Made by a program: the position numbers and the translations under genes. 64,000 nucleotides of DNA from an uncultured Psychroserpens sp. (GTDB taxonomy: Bacteria; Bacteroidota; Bacteroidia; Flavobacteriales; Flavobacteriaceae), in contig CANLEE010000005.1 in NCBI GenBank assembly GCA_947489585.1, forward strand, positions 186,001-250,000, read 5' to 3'. The notes under the pieces were generated by a model. That model saw only the letters and a program-made list of their open reading frames with translations. It searched no databases and was not told where the DNA came from. Positions within the stretch are counted from its first letter, which is position 1; every line of letters starts with the position of its first letter. This document shows, piece after piece, positions 45,543 to 53,236 of the stretch.

Positions 45543-46052
45543 ATGAAAACAAAAGAACTATTTTCAATACTAGAACAACATCAAGAAAAAGAATTACTAT
45601 TTGAGTACGTTCAAAATTCTTTCGTTGGTGCAAATTATCATATTACAGAAGTTAAACATATCGTTATAGACTCAGTAGATTGTGGTGCACAAACTGATTC
45701 TTGGAATGAAACTATTATTCAACTTTGGGAGAGTCCATCAGAATTTCACAAAACAAAGCACATGTCAGCTTTAAAAGCGCTTGGTATTCTAAAAAAGGTA
45801 GGCAAAATGAAACCTTATGACTTTGATGCTGAAGTAAAATTTGAATACAGTAACAAGACATTTCATACAGCACAGTTATTTGTTAATGATTTCGAAACAG
45901 AAGACAATAAACTTATCCTTAATTTAGGCGTTGAAAAAACAGCGTGCAAAGCTCAAGAGTTGTGTGGTGTTCCTGAAACAGTTGTACGTACTTTAGAGAA
46001 AGCCAAAGAAAAGGTTGAGGCCTGTTGTTCTCCAGAAAGTGGTTGCTGTTAA
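45543..46052 (+). CDS. DUF6428-type cysteine-rich protein of ars operon
   Basis: A 169-aa cytoplasmic protein that resembles the DUF6428 family found beside arsR and arsC in Bacteroidota. Features are 'VKHIVIDSVDCGAQTDSWNETIIQLWE', 'TACKAQELCGVP' and a C-terminal thiol cluster, ACCSPESGCC. Closely spaced cysteines suit binding of As(III) or another thiophilic metal, so a scavenger or metallochaperone role is plausible but unproven. It lies 18 nt after arsR and 9 nt before the fusion gene. Confidence 0.75.
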   Translation: MKTKELFSILEQHQEKELLFEYVQNSFVGANYHITEVKHIVIDSVDCGAQTDSWNETIIQLWESPSEFHKTKHMSALKALGILKKVGKMKPYDFDAEVKFEYSNKTFHTAQLFVNDFETEDNKLILNLGVEKTACKAQELCGVPETVVRTLEKAKEKVEACCSPESGCC

Positions 46053-46061
46053 AAACACCTT

Positions 46062-46988
46062 ATGAAACTAATTTTAAGACCTTTCAATAAAAGCGATTAT
46101 TCTATTGTTTCAAAAATTTATGCCGAAGGTATTGCTACTAATGTTGCAACTTTTGAAACTGAAATTCCTAATTGGATAGATTGGAATAAAAAATACATTT
46201 CACAACCAAGAATAGTCGCTGTATTTGAACAAACTGTTGTGGGTTTTGCTGTTTTGTCTAAAATTTCGAATAGAGACGTTTATAAAGGTGTTGCAGAAGT
46301 CAGTCTTTATGTTGCCAAACATATGAGAGGCTATGGCATTGGAAAACAATTACTTTTGCAACTTATAACAGAAAGTGAAGCTAATGGATTTTGGACTTTG
46401 CAAGCTGGAATTTTCTCAGCAAATAAAGTTAGCATACATTTACACGAATCTTGTGGTTTTAGAATTGTTGGTACTCGAGAAAAAATAGGTCAACTTAATA
46501 ACACTTGGTTCGATAACATACTTTTAGAAAGACGAAGTAAACTAATAGGAAATACAATGAAAAACATACTTGTGCTCTGTACAGGAAACTCCTGTAGAAG
46601 TCAAATGGCTCACGGCTATCTCAATCAATTTACAAAAGGAAAAGCAACTATATATAGTGCTGGAATAGAAACTCATGGTATAAATCCTGGAGCAGCAGCT
46701 ATTATGAAAGAAGATGGTATTGATATTTCTAATCACACCTCAAATCATGTTGATGAATATGCTGATGTTGACTTCGATTTTATCATCACAGTTTGTGATC
46801 ATGCCAATGAAAATTGTCCATACATACCAAGTAAAAATGCTGTTCGTTTACATCATAATTTCTTTGATCCATCTAAAGTATTAGGGTCTGATGATGAAAA
46901 ACATCAAGCCTTTTTAAAGGCTAGGAGTGAAATAAAAGATTATTTTGAAGACTTTGTAAAAACTCACTTGCCCTCTTCTAAATTATAA
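46062..46988 (+). CDS. arsC: ArsN-like acetyltransferase fused to arsenate reductase
   Basis: A 308-aa two-domain protein. Residues 1-160 are a GNAT domain of the phosphinothricin/arsinothricin acetyltransferase type (LRPFNKSDYSIVSKIYAEGIAT..ATFET, MRGYGIGKQLL, ESCGFRIVGTREKIGQLNNTW). After an 8-residue linker, residues 166-308 form a thioredoxin-coupled arsenate reductase: CTGNSCRS P-loop (Cys-x5-Arg) and the CDHANENCP pair of resolving cysteines. All catalytic residues are present. The ATG at 46557 could also start ArsC alone. The fusion couples arsenate reduction with detoxification of an arsenic-containing amino acid. The 3' end overlaps the convergent gene by 25 nt, and no arsB or acr3 follows. 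Confidence 0.88.
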   Translation: MKLILRPFNKSDYSIVSKIYAEGIATNVATFETEIPNWIDWNKKYISQPRIVAVFEQTVVGFAVLSKISNRDVYKGVAEVSLYVAKHMRGYGIGKQLLLQLITESEANGFWTLQAGIFSANKVSIHLHESCGFRIVGTREKIGQLNNTWFDNILLERRSKLIGNTMKNILVLCTGNSCRSQMAHGYLNQFTKGKATIYSAGIETHGINPGAAAIMKEDGIDISNHTSNHVDEYADVDFDFIITVCDHANENCPYIPSKNAVRLHHNFFDPSKVLGSDDEKHQAFLKARSEIKDYFEDFVKTHLPSSKL

Positions 46989-47962
46989 TCAATTGGTAAG
47001 GCATCGCCAATGCGTTGCCTTCCCATATTACCTCCAAAAATCACCTGAGGTATTGGTGAATAATTACCGTATTTATCTATTTTAAATTCATCAACTGTAG
47101 TGTGCATTATTGACACAATATCTGTTTTGTAATAAATATCTAACTTCTCTTTCAACGCTACTGTTTTTAGACCCTTATCATCTTCATCAGAAATTATTAA
47201 ATACTCATATGGATCTACTACGAACCTCTTTACTCCAAAAACATAACCTTCTTCTTTTAATCGCATATAATACAATGCTCTAACAAAATGTTGAATCGAA
47301 CCTTCATAGGTATTTACTCTATTCGTTTCTATTTGTTTCTTTTGCTTCGTATTTAAATCCTTATAAAATGAAGTTCCAGTATATGTAACAGATAAAGGAC
47401 CCCATTTATCCATTTCTATTTCAAAATCAACAATCTCAAAACTTATTTCATAAAGCAAATTTTTATTTTTAACAACTATCGGCTTATTTGACCAAGCTGT
47501 CAAAGTACCATGTTGCTTATTATAACGAAGCTTTATATCTTTTTCATTCAATATTTTGCATGATTTCCCATTTTTAGATTTTCCTAAAAATTCGTTTTTA
47601 AACAACCTCATTTTCGCCGCTCTTGTCATACCATCATCTGCTTCAATAACAACAGTATCAAGTTGATTAATAGATTCTTTTAAGAAAATAGTTGTGTTTG
47701 ATTTACTGCGATAGTCATTAATAAACACTTTTTCATATCCTAAATAAGAGACTACCAACGCCGATTTAACAGCATCAGTAAATTCAATTGAGAATTCTCC
47801 TTTATCATTTGTAACGGTACCTATAGTAGAGTTATCGAAATAAACACTTACATAGGCTAAGGGTTTATTCGTTGCCTCATCAAGAATTTTCCCAGAAAAA
47901 GATTGTCCGTGAATTAATGTATTAATCAAAAAAAGACAAAATACAAGATATTTAGTCATCAT
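46964..47962 (-). CDS. Secreted carboxypeptidase-regulatory-like domain protein
   Basis: A 332-aa exported protein with a signal peptide (VFCLFLINTLIHGQ). A CarboxypepD_reg-like beta-sandwich occupies residues about 20-105 (FSGKILDEATNKPLAYVSVYFDNSTIGTVTNDKGEFSIEF). The rest is beta-rich and does not contain a TonB barrel, so it is not a SusC protein. Such proteins are frequent in Bacteroidota and mostly uncharacterised. It overlaps olsF by 11 nt and shares its operon. At its 3' end it overlaps the convergent arsenic gene. Confidence 0.8.
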   Translation of the reverse strand: MMTKYLVFCLFLINTLIHGQSFSGKILDEATNKPLAYVSVYFDNSTIGTVTNDKGEFSIEFTDAVKSALVVSYLGYEKVFINDYRSKSNTTIFLKESINQLDTVVIEADDGMTRAAKMRLFKNEFLGKSKNGKSCKILNEKDIKLRYNKQHGTLTAWSNKPIVVKNKNLLYEISFEIVDFEIEMDKWGPLSVTYTGTSFYKDLNTKQKKQIETNRVNTYEGSIQHFVRALYYMRLKEEGYVFGVKRFVVDPYEYLIISDEDDKGLKTVALKEKLDIYYKTDIVSIMHTTVDEFKIDKYGNYSPIPQVIFGGNMGRQRIGDALPIDYNLEEGK

Positions 47963-49784
47963 TCGAATTCGAAAATTTTCGCTCTAATTCGGCTTGAAAT
48001 TCTTCCATTACCGGACGAACTGTACTTTCGGGTAAGTCAGCAATTTTAATATACATCAAACCATCAACAGCGTTATTAAATAATGGATCAACATTAAAAG
48101 CTACCAATTTGGCATTCTGCTTAATGTACTTTTTTAATAAGACAGGTAATCGCAATGCACCTGGTTCGACCTCATCAATAATTTTATCAAACTTATTCAA
48201 ATCAGCTTCAGCTTCATCAAAAACAAAATCTTTATCTGCATCCTTTAGTTTCACTTTAAACTCCTTCTTAGGATGAACATATTGTGCAACATATGGGTCG
48301 TAGTAATGTGATTTCATAAACTCAATCATCAATGATTTTGAGAAATTAGAAAACTGATTGCTTATACTAACACCTCCAATTAAAAATTTATGCTCTGGAT
48401 AGCGTAAGGTTGTATGTACAATGCCTTTCCAAAGTAGAAAGAGTGGCATCGGTTTTTGTTGATATTCTTTAATGATAAACGCTCTACCCATTTCAATAGA
48501 TTCACTCATCATTTTATAAAGTTCTGGTTCAAACCTAAAGAGGTCTTGAAGATAAAACCCATCAATCCCATAACGTGCATAAATCTTAGACCCTAACCCC
48601 ATTCTATAAGCCCCAGTCAATCGTTTCGCTTCGGTATCCCATAAAAACATATGATGATAATACGTATCAAAGCTATCTAAATCTATAGCTTCATTAGTAC
48701 CTTCGCCAATAGCTCTAAATGTGATTTCACGTAATCGACCAATTTCATGTAAAATATTAGGAATTTGATCAGCAGGTGTTAAATACACTTCATAATTTTT
48801 ACTCACCAATAATCTTGAATTAGCTTCACGCAATGTATCAACTTCAGCAGCCATTTTCTCTGTGCTCACAGAACCAACAATTCGTTTTGGGGGCTTTGCA
48901 GGCGGTTTTAATGTATTTGATAAATTGTCTAAAATCTTAGATTTATCTTCAAATGCATTAGATAACATGTACGTTTTTCGTCTAATAAATTCTGAAAAAT
49001 CAGATAACGATTCATGTTCTTTTTGATCATTGACAGAAATTGGCTTCCCGATTCTAACCTTAATAGTTCTATGCTTTTGTGTCAGCAATTCTGAAGGTAA
49101 TTTTGCTGTCCTAAACGTATCACTAATTTTGGATAACTTATAAAACAACTTACTGTTTTTAGCATGAAAATAAATTGGAACTACAGGCACTTCAGCTTTT
49201 TTTATCAGCTTCATAGCAGCTTCTTCCCAAGGTTTATCAACTACTAATTTTCCGTCTTTGTAAGTTGAAACTTCACCTGCTGGAAACACTCCTAAAGGAT
49301 GGCCCTCTCTTAAATGCAAAATAGCATTTTTAAAACCTGCAATACTTGACTTCACATCCTTTCTGTCTTCAAACGGGTTTACAGGCATAATGTAAGGCTT
49401 CAATGGTTGGATTCTATGCAATAAGAAATTCGCAATGATTTTAAAATCTTTACGTTGTTCAATCATTAGTTTTAGTAGTAAGATGCCGTCAATACCTCCA
49501 AGTGGATGATTAGAAACTGTAATATAAGCACCATCTTTAGGAAGGCGCTTCAAATCTTCTTCCGGAATTTCAAATTTTATCTGAAAATCATCTAATATCG
49601 CGTCAAGAAATTCACCATCACTAAGATGCTTATTACGTTTATAAATTCTATTAAGTGTAGATATCTTCAAGACCTTCATTAGCAGCCATCCAAAGAACGT
49701 ACCCAAAAAACCATATTTATCTGCATTAATTGCTTTAGCAACTTCTTTTGCAGTAACTAATCCTATATCTTGTTGTTTGGCCAT
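47952..49784 (-). CDS. olsF: Bifunctional acyltransferase for aminolipid synthesis (OlsF type)
   Basis: A 610-aa fusion. Residues about 70-275 are a PlsC-like O-acyltransferase (SNHPLGGIDGILLL, the H..D motif; FPAGEVS; VPVVPIYFHAKNS). Residues about 320-530 are an OlsB/GNAT-like N-acyltransferase (LREITFRAIGEGTN, TGAYRMGLG, DLFRFEPELYKMMSESIEMGRAFI, KGIVHTTLRYPEHKFLIGGVSIS). This order is that of OlsF, known to make ornithine lipids in Flavobacterium and Serratia. In other Bacteroidota homologues make glycine lipids. The amino-acid headgroup cannot be read from sequence. It forms an operon with lysC and a GNAT gene. Confidence 0.88.
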   Translation of the reverse strand: MAKQQDIGLVTAKEVAKAINADKYGFLGTFFGWLLMKVLKISTLNRIYKRNKHLSDGEFLDAILDDFQIKFEIPEEDLKRLPKDGAYITVSNHPLGGIDGILLLKLMIEQRKDFKIIANFLLHRIQPLKPYIMPVNPFEDRKDVKSSIAGFKNAILHLREGHPLGVFPAGEVSTYKDGKLVVDKPWEEAAMKLIKKAEVPVVPIYFHAKNSKLFYKLSKISDTFRTAKLPSELLTQKHRTIKVRIGKPISVNDQKEHESLSDFSEFIRRKTYMLSNAFEDKSKILDNLSNTLKPPAKPPKRIVGSVSTEKMAAEVDTLREANSRLLVSKNYEVYLTPADQIPNILHEIGRLREITFRAIGEGTNEAIDLDSFDTYYHHMFLWDTEAKRLTGAYRMGLGSKIYARYGIDGFYLQDLFRFEPELYKMMSESIEMGRAFIIKEYQQKPMPLFLLWKGIVHTTLRYPEHKFLIGGVSISNQFSNFSKSLMIEFMKSHYYDPYVAQYVHPKKEFKVKLKDADKDFVFDEAEADLNKFDKIIDEVEPGALRLPVLLKKYIKQNAKLVAFNVDPLFNNAVDGLMYIKIADLPESTVRPVMEEFQAELERKFSNSNDD

Positions 49785-49807
49785 GACTGTAAAAGTACTA
49801 AAATTGT

Positions 49808-51058
49808 TTATTTAGTTACTATTTGTATCGTTTCTTGCGTTAACTGTTTTAGTAGCAATTCTTTATCTTTTTCTACTGAAAAAATTGCTTGCTCATTATA
49901 ATGTCTTACTGTATATAGACTCACATTATCATGAATTGTTACTTTAAATTTTGCTTTTAAATGCTGAAGCAATCGTTCTAGATTATTGTATGTATTCTCA
50001 AAACATACTGAAAAGCTAATCGCAGAGTTTTGAATGACATCAACTTTCATTTTATATAAATGTAGTAACTTGAATATTTCACTAATATTTTCTTCAAGTA
50101 TATAACTAAAATCTAAAGATGATAAAGATACCAATACTTGATTTTTCTTAACAATATAACAAGGGATATTTGGTTCTATTCCAAAGCCTTTTCCAACTCG
50201 AGTTCCAGCATTTTTAGGGTTTAAAAAAGATTTCACGAACAGCGGAATTTCCTTTTGCTGTAAGGGTTGTAACGTTTTTGGGTGAATCACAGAAGCACCA
50301 TAAAATGCTAGCTCAATTGCCTCTCTATAAGAAATGCTATTCAGTAATTGTGCATTTTCAAAATATCGCGGATCAGCATTTAATACACCAGGAACATCTT
50401 TCCAAATAGTAACACTTTCGGCATTTAAACAGTAAGCAAAAATTGCTGCTGTATAATCACTGCCCTCTCGCCCAAGAGTGGTCACAAAGTTATTAGCATC
50501 ACTTGCTAAAAACCCTTGTGTAACATTTAGAATTTTTGTGTCAAAATTCGATTTTATATTAGACTGTGTTTGCTCCCAATCTACATTTGCTCTTCGATAA
50601 TAATCATCCGTTTTTATAAACTCACGTACATCAAGCCAATTATTTTTAAGCCCAATCTCATTAAGATAAGCCGAAATAATTGTTGTAGATGTTAATTCTC
50701 CAAAACCAATCACTTGATCGTAAACAAAATTATAATCAGGTGATTTATTTCGACGCAAAAAATAATCTAAGTCTTCAAAAATAGTTGCTATTCTTTTAAA
50801 TATAGCATGTTGTGTATTTTCAAAAAGCTCTAATAAAATTTCATTATGGTACTTTTTAACGTCTTGAATTGAACTTTGTAATTCGGCTTTATTATCAAAA
50901 TAGTTTTTAATTACAAGTTCCATAGCATTGGTTGTTTTTCCCATAGCAGAAACCACTACGAGAGTATTATCGTAACCAACTTGTTGTAATACTGAAGCCA
51001 AGTTTTTAACACCTTCGGCATTTTTTACCGATGCTCCTCCAAATTTAAATACCTGCAT
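49808..51058 (-). CDS. lysC: Aspartate kinase
   Basis: Phosphorylates aspartate, the first step towards Lys, Thr, Met and diaminopimelate. The 416 residues start with VFKFGGASVKN and include GFGELTSTTIISAYLNE, TLGREGSDYTAAIFAYCL and the VLNADPRYFENAQLLNSISYREA segment. The C-terminal 120 residues match the ACT regulatory region but are diverged. It is monofunctional (no homoserine dehydrogenase domain). The start overlaps the upstream GNAT gene by 14 nt and the gene precedes olsF by 23 nt. Confidence 0.95.
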   Translation of the reverse strand: MQVFKFGGASVKNAEGVKNLASVLQQVGYDNTLVVVSAMGKTTNAMELVIKNYFDNKAELQSSIQDVKKYHNEILLELFENTQHAIFKRIATIFEDLDYFLRRNKSPDYNFVYDQVIGFGELTSTTIISAYLNEIGLKNNWLDVREFIKTDDYYRRANVDWEQTQSNIKSNFDTKILNVTQGFLASDANNFVTTLGREGSDYTAAIFAYCLNAESVTIWKDVPGVLNADPRYFENAQLLNSISYREAIELAFYGASVIHPKTLQPLQQKEIPLFVKSFLNPKNAGTRVGKGFGIEPNIPCYIVKKNQVLVSLSSLDFSYILEENISEIFKLLHLYKMKVDVIQNSAISFSVCFENTYNNLERLLQHLKAKFKVTIHDNVSLYTVRHYNEQAIFSVEKDKELLLKQLTQETIQIVTK

Positions 51059-51539
51059 TCTTAATATGTTCTATATAATTTTTTATTCCGTCTTCGTCAA
51101 GATGAACCACATCCCAATCCCGTTTGACATCTGCGCCTTTTTTCTCATAAAAATTAATAGCTGGCTCATTCCAATCTATCACTTCCCAACATATACGTTT
51201 AACACCAAGACGATGTCCATACTTTACAACTTCATCTAAAAGTGCAGTACCCATACCTGTGCCTCTTTTAGTTTGACTTACAATCAAATCTTCTAGATGA
51301 ATAATTGGTCCTTTCCAAGTAGAGAAACGATTATATACCAAAGCAATTCCTTCAACAATACCATCACATTCTGCAACAAAACACAAAAATTGCTTTGGGT
51401 CTTCAAACCCTCTTTTTTGGAGTATTTCAACTGTGACCTCAACAGCATCTGGCTCTTTCTCAAAAACAGCAAGTTCTGTGATGAGTTCAAGAACTCTTGG
51501 CATATCATTTTTTGTGGCTTCTCTTATTGAAAAAGTCAT
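51045..51539 (-). CDS. GNAT acetyltransferase (SAT1/diamine type)
   Basis: A 164-aa GNAT domain of the spermidine/spermine or thialysine acetyltransferase kind. The signs are IREATKNDMPRVLELITELAVFEKEPD, YNRFSTWKGPIIHLEDLIVSQTKRGTGMGTALL and VIDWNEPAINFYEKKGA. The amine substrate is not certain. It overlaps lysC by 14 nt and is first in the operon with lysC and olsF. Confidence 0.9.
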   Translation of the reverse strand: MTFSIREATKNDMPRVLELITELAVFEKEPDAVEVTVEILQKRGFEDPKQFLCFVAECDGIVEGIALVYNRFSTWKGPIIHLEDLIVSQTKRGTGMGTALLDEVVKYGHRLGVKRICWEVIDWNEPAINFYEKKGADVKRDWDVVHLDEDGIKNYIEHIKNAGI

Positions 51540-51554
51540 AGGTTTTCTTTAGCC

Positions 51555-51562
51555 CAAATATA
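51555..51562 (-). promoter_or_regulatory. -7 promoter element of GNAT-lysC-olsF operon
   Basis: The minus strand reads TATATTTG, a full match to TAnnTTTG, 16 nt upstream of the GNAT ATG. The only nearby TTG is closer than the usual spacing. Confidence 0.5.
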
Positions 51563-51607
51563 ATCTAAAACTTAACAATTTTATCATATAATAATTCTAC
51601 TATAACG

Positions 51608-51637
51608 TTGTAGTTGACTAAAAAAATGAGATATTTG
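51608..51637 (+). promoter_or_regulatory. fbp promoter
   Basis: TTG at 51608-51610, a 19-nt spacer, then GATATTTG (51630-51637, one mismatch to TAnnTTTG). It lies 18 nt before the preferred ATG and inside a false 14-codon upstream extension. Confidence 0.6.
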
Positions 51638-51655
51638 CAAAAACAACTACACTAC

Positions 51656-52660
51656 ATGTCTAGAAAAAACCAAACACTGGGTGAATTTATTATCGAAAAT
51701 CAATCGTCTTTTAAATACACTTCTGGTGAATTATCACGTCTTATAAATTCTATTCGTTTAGCTGCAAAAGTTGTCAATCATGAAGTAAACAAAGCAGGTT
51801 TAGTCGATATTATTGGAGCAGCAGGTGATACTAATATTCAAGGTGAAGATCAACAAAAATTAGATGTTTATGCTAATAATAAGTTTATCCAAACTATGAC
51901 TAAGCGTAATATTGTTTGTGGCATTGCAAGTGAAGAGGAAGACGATTTTATTTCTATAAACAGTCAAGATGAAAATCATCAAAATAAATATGTCGTATTA
52001 ATTGATCCTTTAGATGGTTCATCTAATATTGACGTTAATGTTTCTGTTGGAACGATTTTCTCTATCTACAGGCGTGTCACTCCTGTTGGAACACCAGTAA
52101 CAATTGATGATTTCCTTCAAAAAGGAAGCCAACAAGTTGCTGCTGGATATGTAGTATACGGAACCTCAACCATGCTTGTTTATACAACTGGTGATGGTGT
52201 TAACGGGTTTACTTTAAACCCAGCAATTGGATCATTCTATTTGTCTCACCCAAACATGCAATTTCCTGAAGATGGTAAAATCTATTCGGTAAACGAAGGG
52301 AATTATACGCACTTCCCACAAGGCATAAAAAACTATATTAAATATTGCCAGCTAGAAGAAGGCGACAGACCTTACACAAGTCGCTATATTGGCTCTTTAG
52401 TATCTGATTTCCATAGAAACATGATAAAAGGTGGTATTTATTTATACCCAAAAAGTTCTTTGAATTCTAATGGTAAATTACGTCTACTCTATGAATGCAA
52501 TCCAATGGCATTTATCGCCGAACAAGCCAATGGAAAAGCGAGTGATGGATTTACAAGAATTATGGATATAAAACCTACCGAACTACATCAGCGTGTACCT
52601 TTCATTTGCGGAAGTAAAAACATGGTAGAAAAAGCTGAAGAATTTATGCGCAATGCATAA
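51656..52660 (+). CDS. fbp: Fructose-1,6-bisphosphatase, class I
   Basis: Hydrolyses fructose 1,6-bisphosphate in gluconeogenesis. I start it at ATG 51656 (334 aa, the usual family length). An in-frame TTG at 51614 lies within the promoter. The protein has [23 protein letters not shown], the metal-binding motif [23 protein letters not shown], and the C-terminal substrate site [35 protein letters not shown] in shortened form. A terminator follows at once. Confidence 0.96.
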   Translation: MSRKNQTLGEFIIENQSSFKYTSGELSRLINSIRLAAKVVNHEVNKAGLVDIIGAAGDTNIQGEDQQKLDVYANNKFIQTMTKRNIVCGIASEEEDDFISINSQDENHQNKYVVLIDPLDGSSNIDVNVSVGTIFSIYRRVTPVGTPVTIDDFLQKGSQQVAAGYVVYGTSTMLVYTTGDGVNGFTLNPAIGSFYLSHPNMQFPEDGKIYSVNEGNYTHFPQGIKNYIKYCQLEEGDRPYTSRYIGSLVSDFHRNMIKGGIYLYPKSSLNSNGKLRLLYECNPMAFIAEQANGKASDGFTRIMDIKPTELHQRVPFICGSKNMVEKAEEFMRNA

Positions 52661-52691
52661 AAAAAGCAACCTTTAATAGATTGCTTTTTTT
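52661..52691. terminator. Terminator between fbp and terB-like gene
   Basis: AAAAAGCAA (52661-52669) pairs with TTGCTTTTT (52681-52689), with T and A runs on both sides, so it can serve both convergent genes. Confidence 0.85.
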
Positions 52692-52706
52692 TAGTTTTAA
52701 ATCATT

Positions 52707-53138
52707 TTATTGATTCATATGTTTCATTTTATCAATAAAATCATCTAAGTCTACTTCATAATGTACTAAAGTTAAGGCCTTATCTGTAATGTATTTTACA
52801 TTGTCTTGATTAAAACCTAAACCAATACATAACTTTTCTAATAAAGAAACTTGAGCTTCACCTTCAATATGATCAGCCCACACCATACGCGCTAAATCAT
52901 ATAAACGCTCTAGACGTCTGTCATATGATGTTGGGGGATTGATTGGGTGGCTTTGATAATCTTTAAGTATCGTTTTATAATCGGCTTCTGTAATATCTAA
53001 ACGCGTCGCTAAACGGTCTAAAAACGTTTTTTCTGCTTCATTAATAATCCCATCACTCATCGCAACTCTAACAATAGCAGCAAAGTGATCTTCATTACGC
53101 TTTTTAAATCCGCTTTCGAATAATTCTGAAAATGACAT
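52707..53138 (-). CDS. TerB-like protein
   Basis: A 143-aa all-helical cytoplasmic protein with the TerB pattern. Acidic metal-binding helices appear as MSDGIINEAEKTFLDRLATRL, DITEADYKTI and MVWADHIEGEAQVSLLEKLCIGLGF. TerB domains occur in tellurite resistance and in phage or stress sensing, but isolated housekeeping-like copies such as this are of unknown role. It is monocistronic. Confidence 0.85.
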   Translation of the reverse strand: MSFSELFESGFKKRNEDHFAAIVRVAMSDGIINEAEKTFLDRLATRLDITEADYKTILKDYQSHPINPPTSYDRRLERLYDLARMVWADHIEGEAQVSLLEKLCIGLGFNQDNVKYITDKALTLVHYEVDLDDFIDKMKHMNQ

Positions 53139-53160
53139 ATATTTTGTTGTTTAAGTCCCA

Positions 53161-53168
53161 CAAAGATA
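53161..53168 (-). promoter_or_regulatory. -7 promoter element of terB-like gene
   Basis: The minus strand reads TATCTTTG, a full match to TAnnTTTG, 22 nt before the terB-like ATG. Confidence 0.5.
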
Positions 53169-53212
53169 GTTTTATTAATACATTTTAACAATAACCAATG
53201 TCACAAAAATTT

Positions 53213-53220
53213 TATATTTG
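53213..53220 (+). promoter_or_regulatory. -7 promoter element of mfd
   Basis: TATATTTG, a full match to TAnnTTTG, 16 nt before the TTG start of mfd. No clear -33 TTG is seen. The transcript leader would be about 10 nt. Confidence 0.5.
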
Positions 53221-53236
53221 CACAAAATAAAATGCC

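Noticed and set aside
52707..53138. TerB-like gene as part of a tellurite or phage-defence island
   Set aside because: No ter partners are nearby. It lies alone between fbp and mfd in what looks like core genome.
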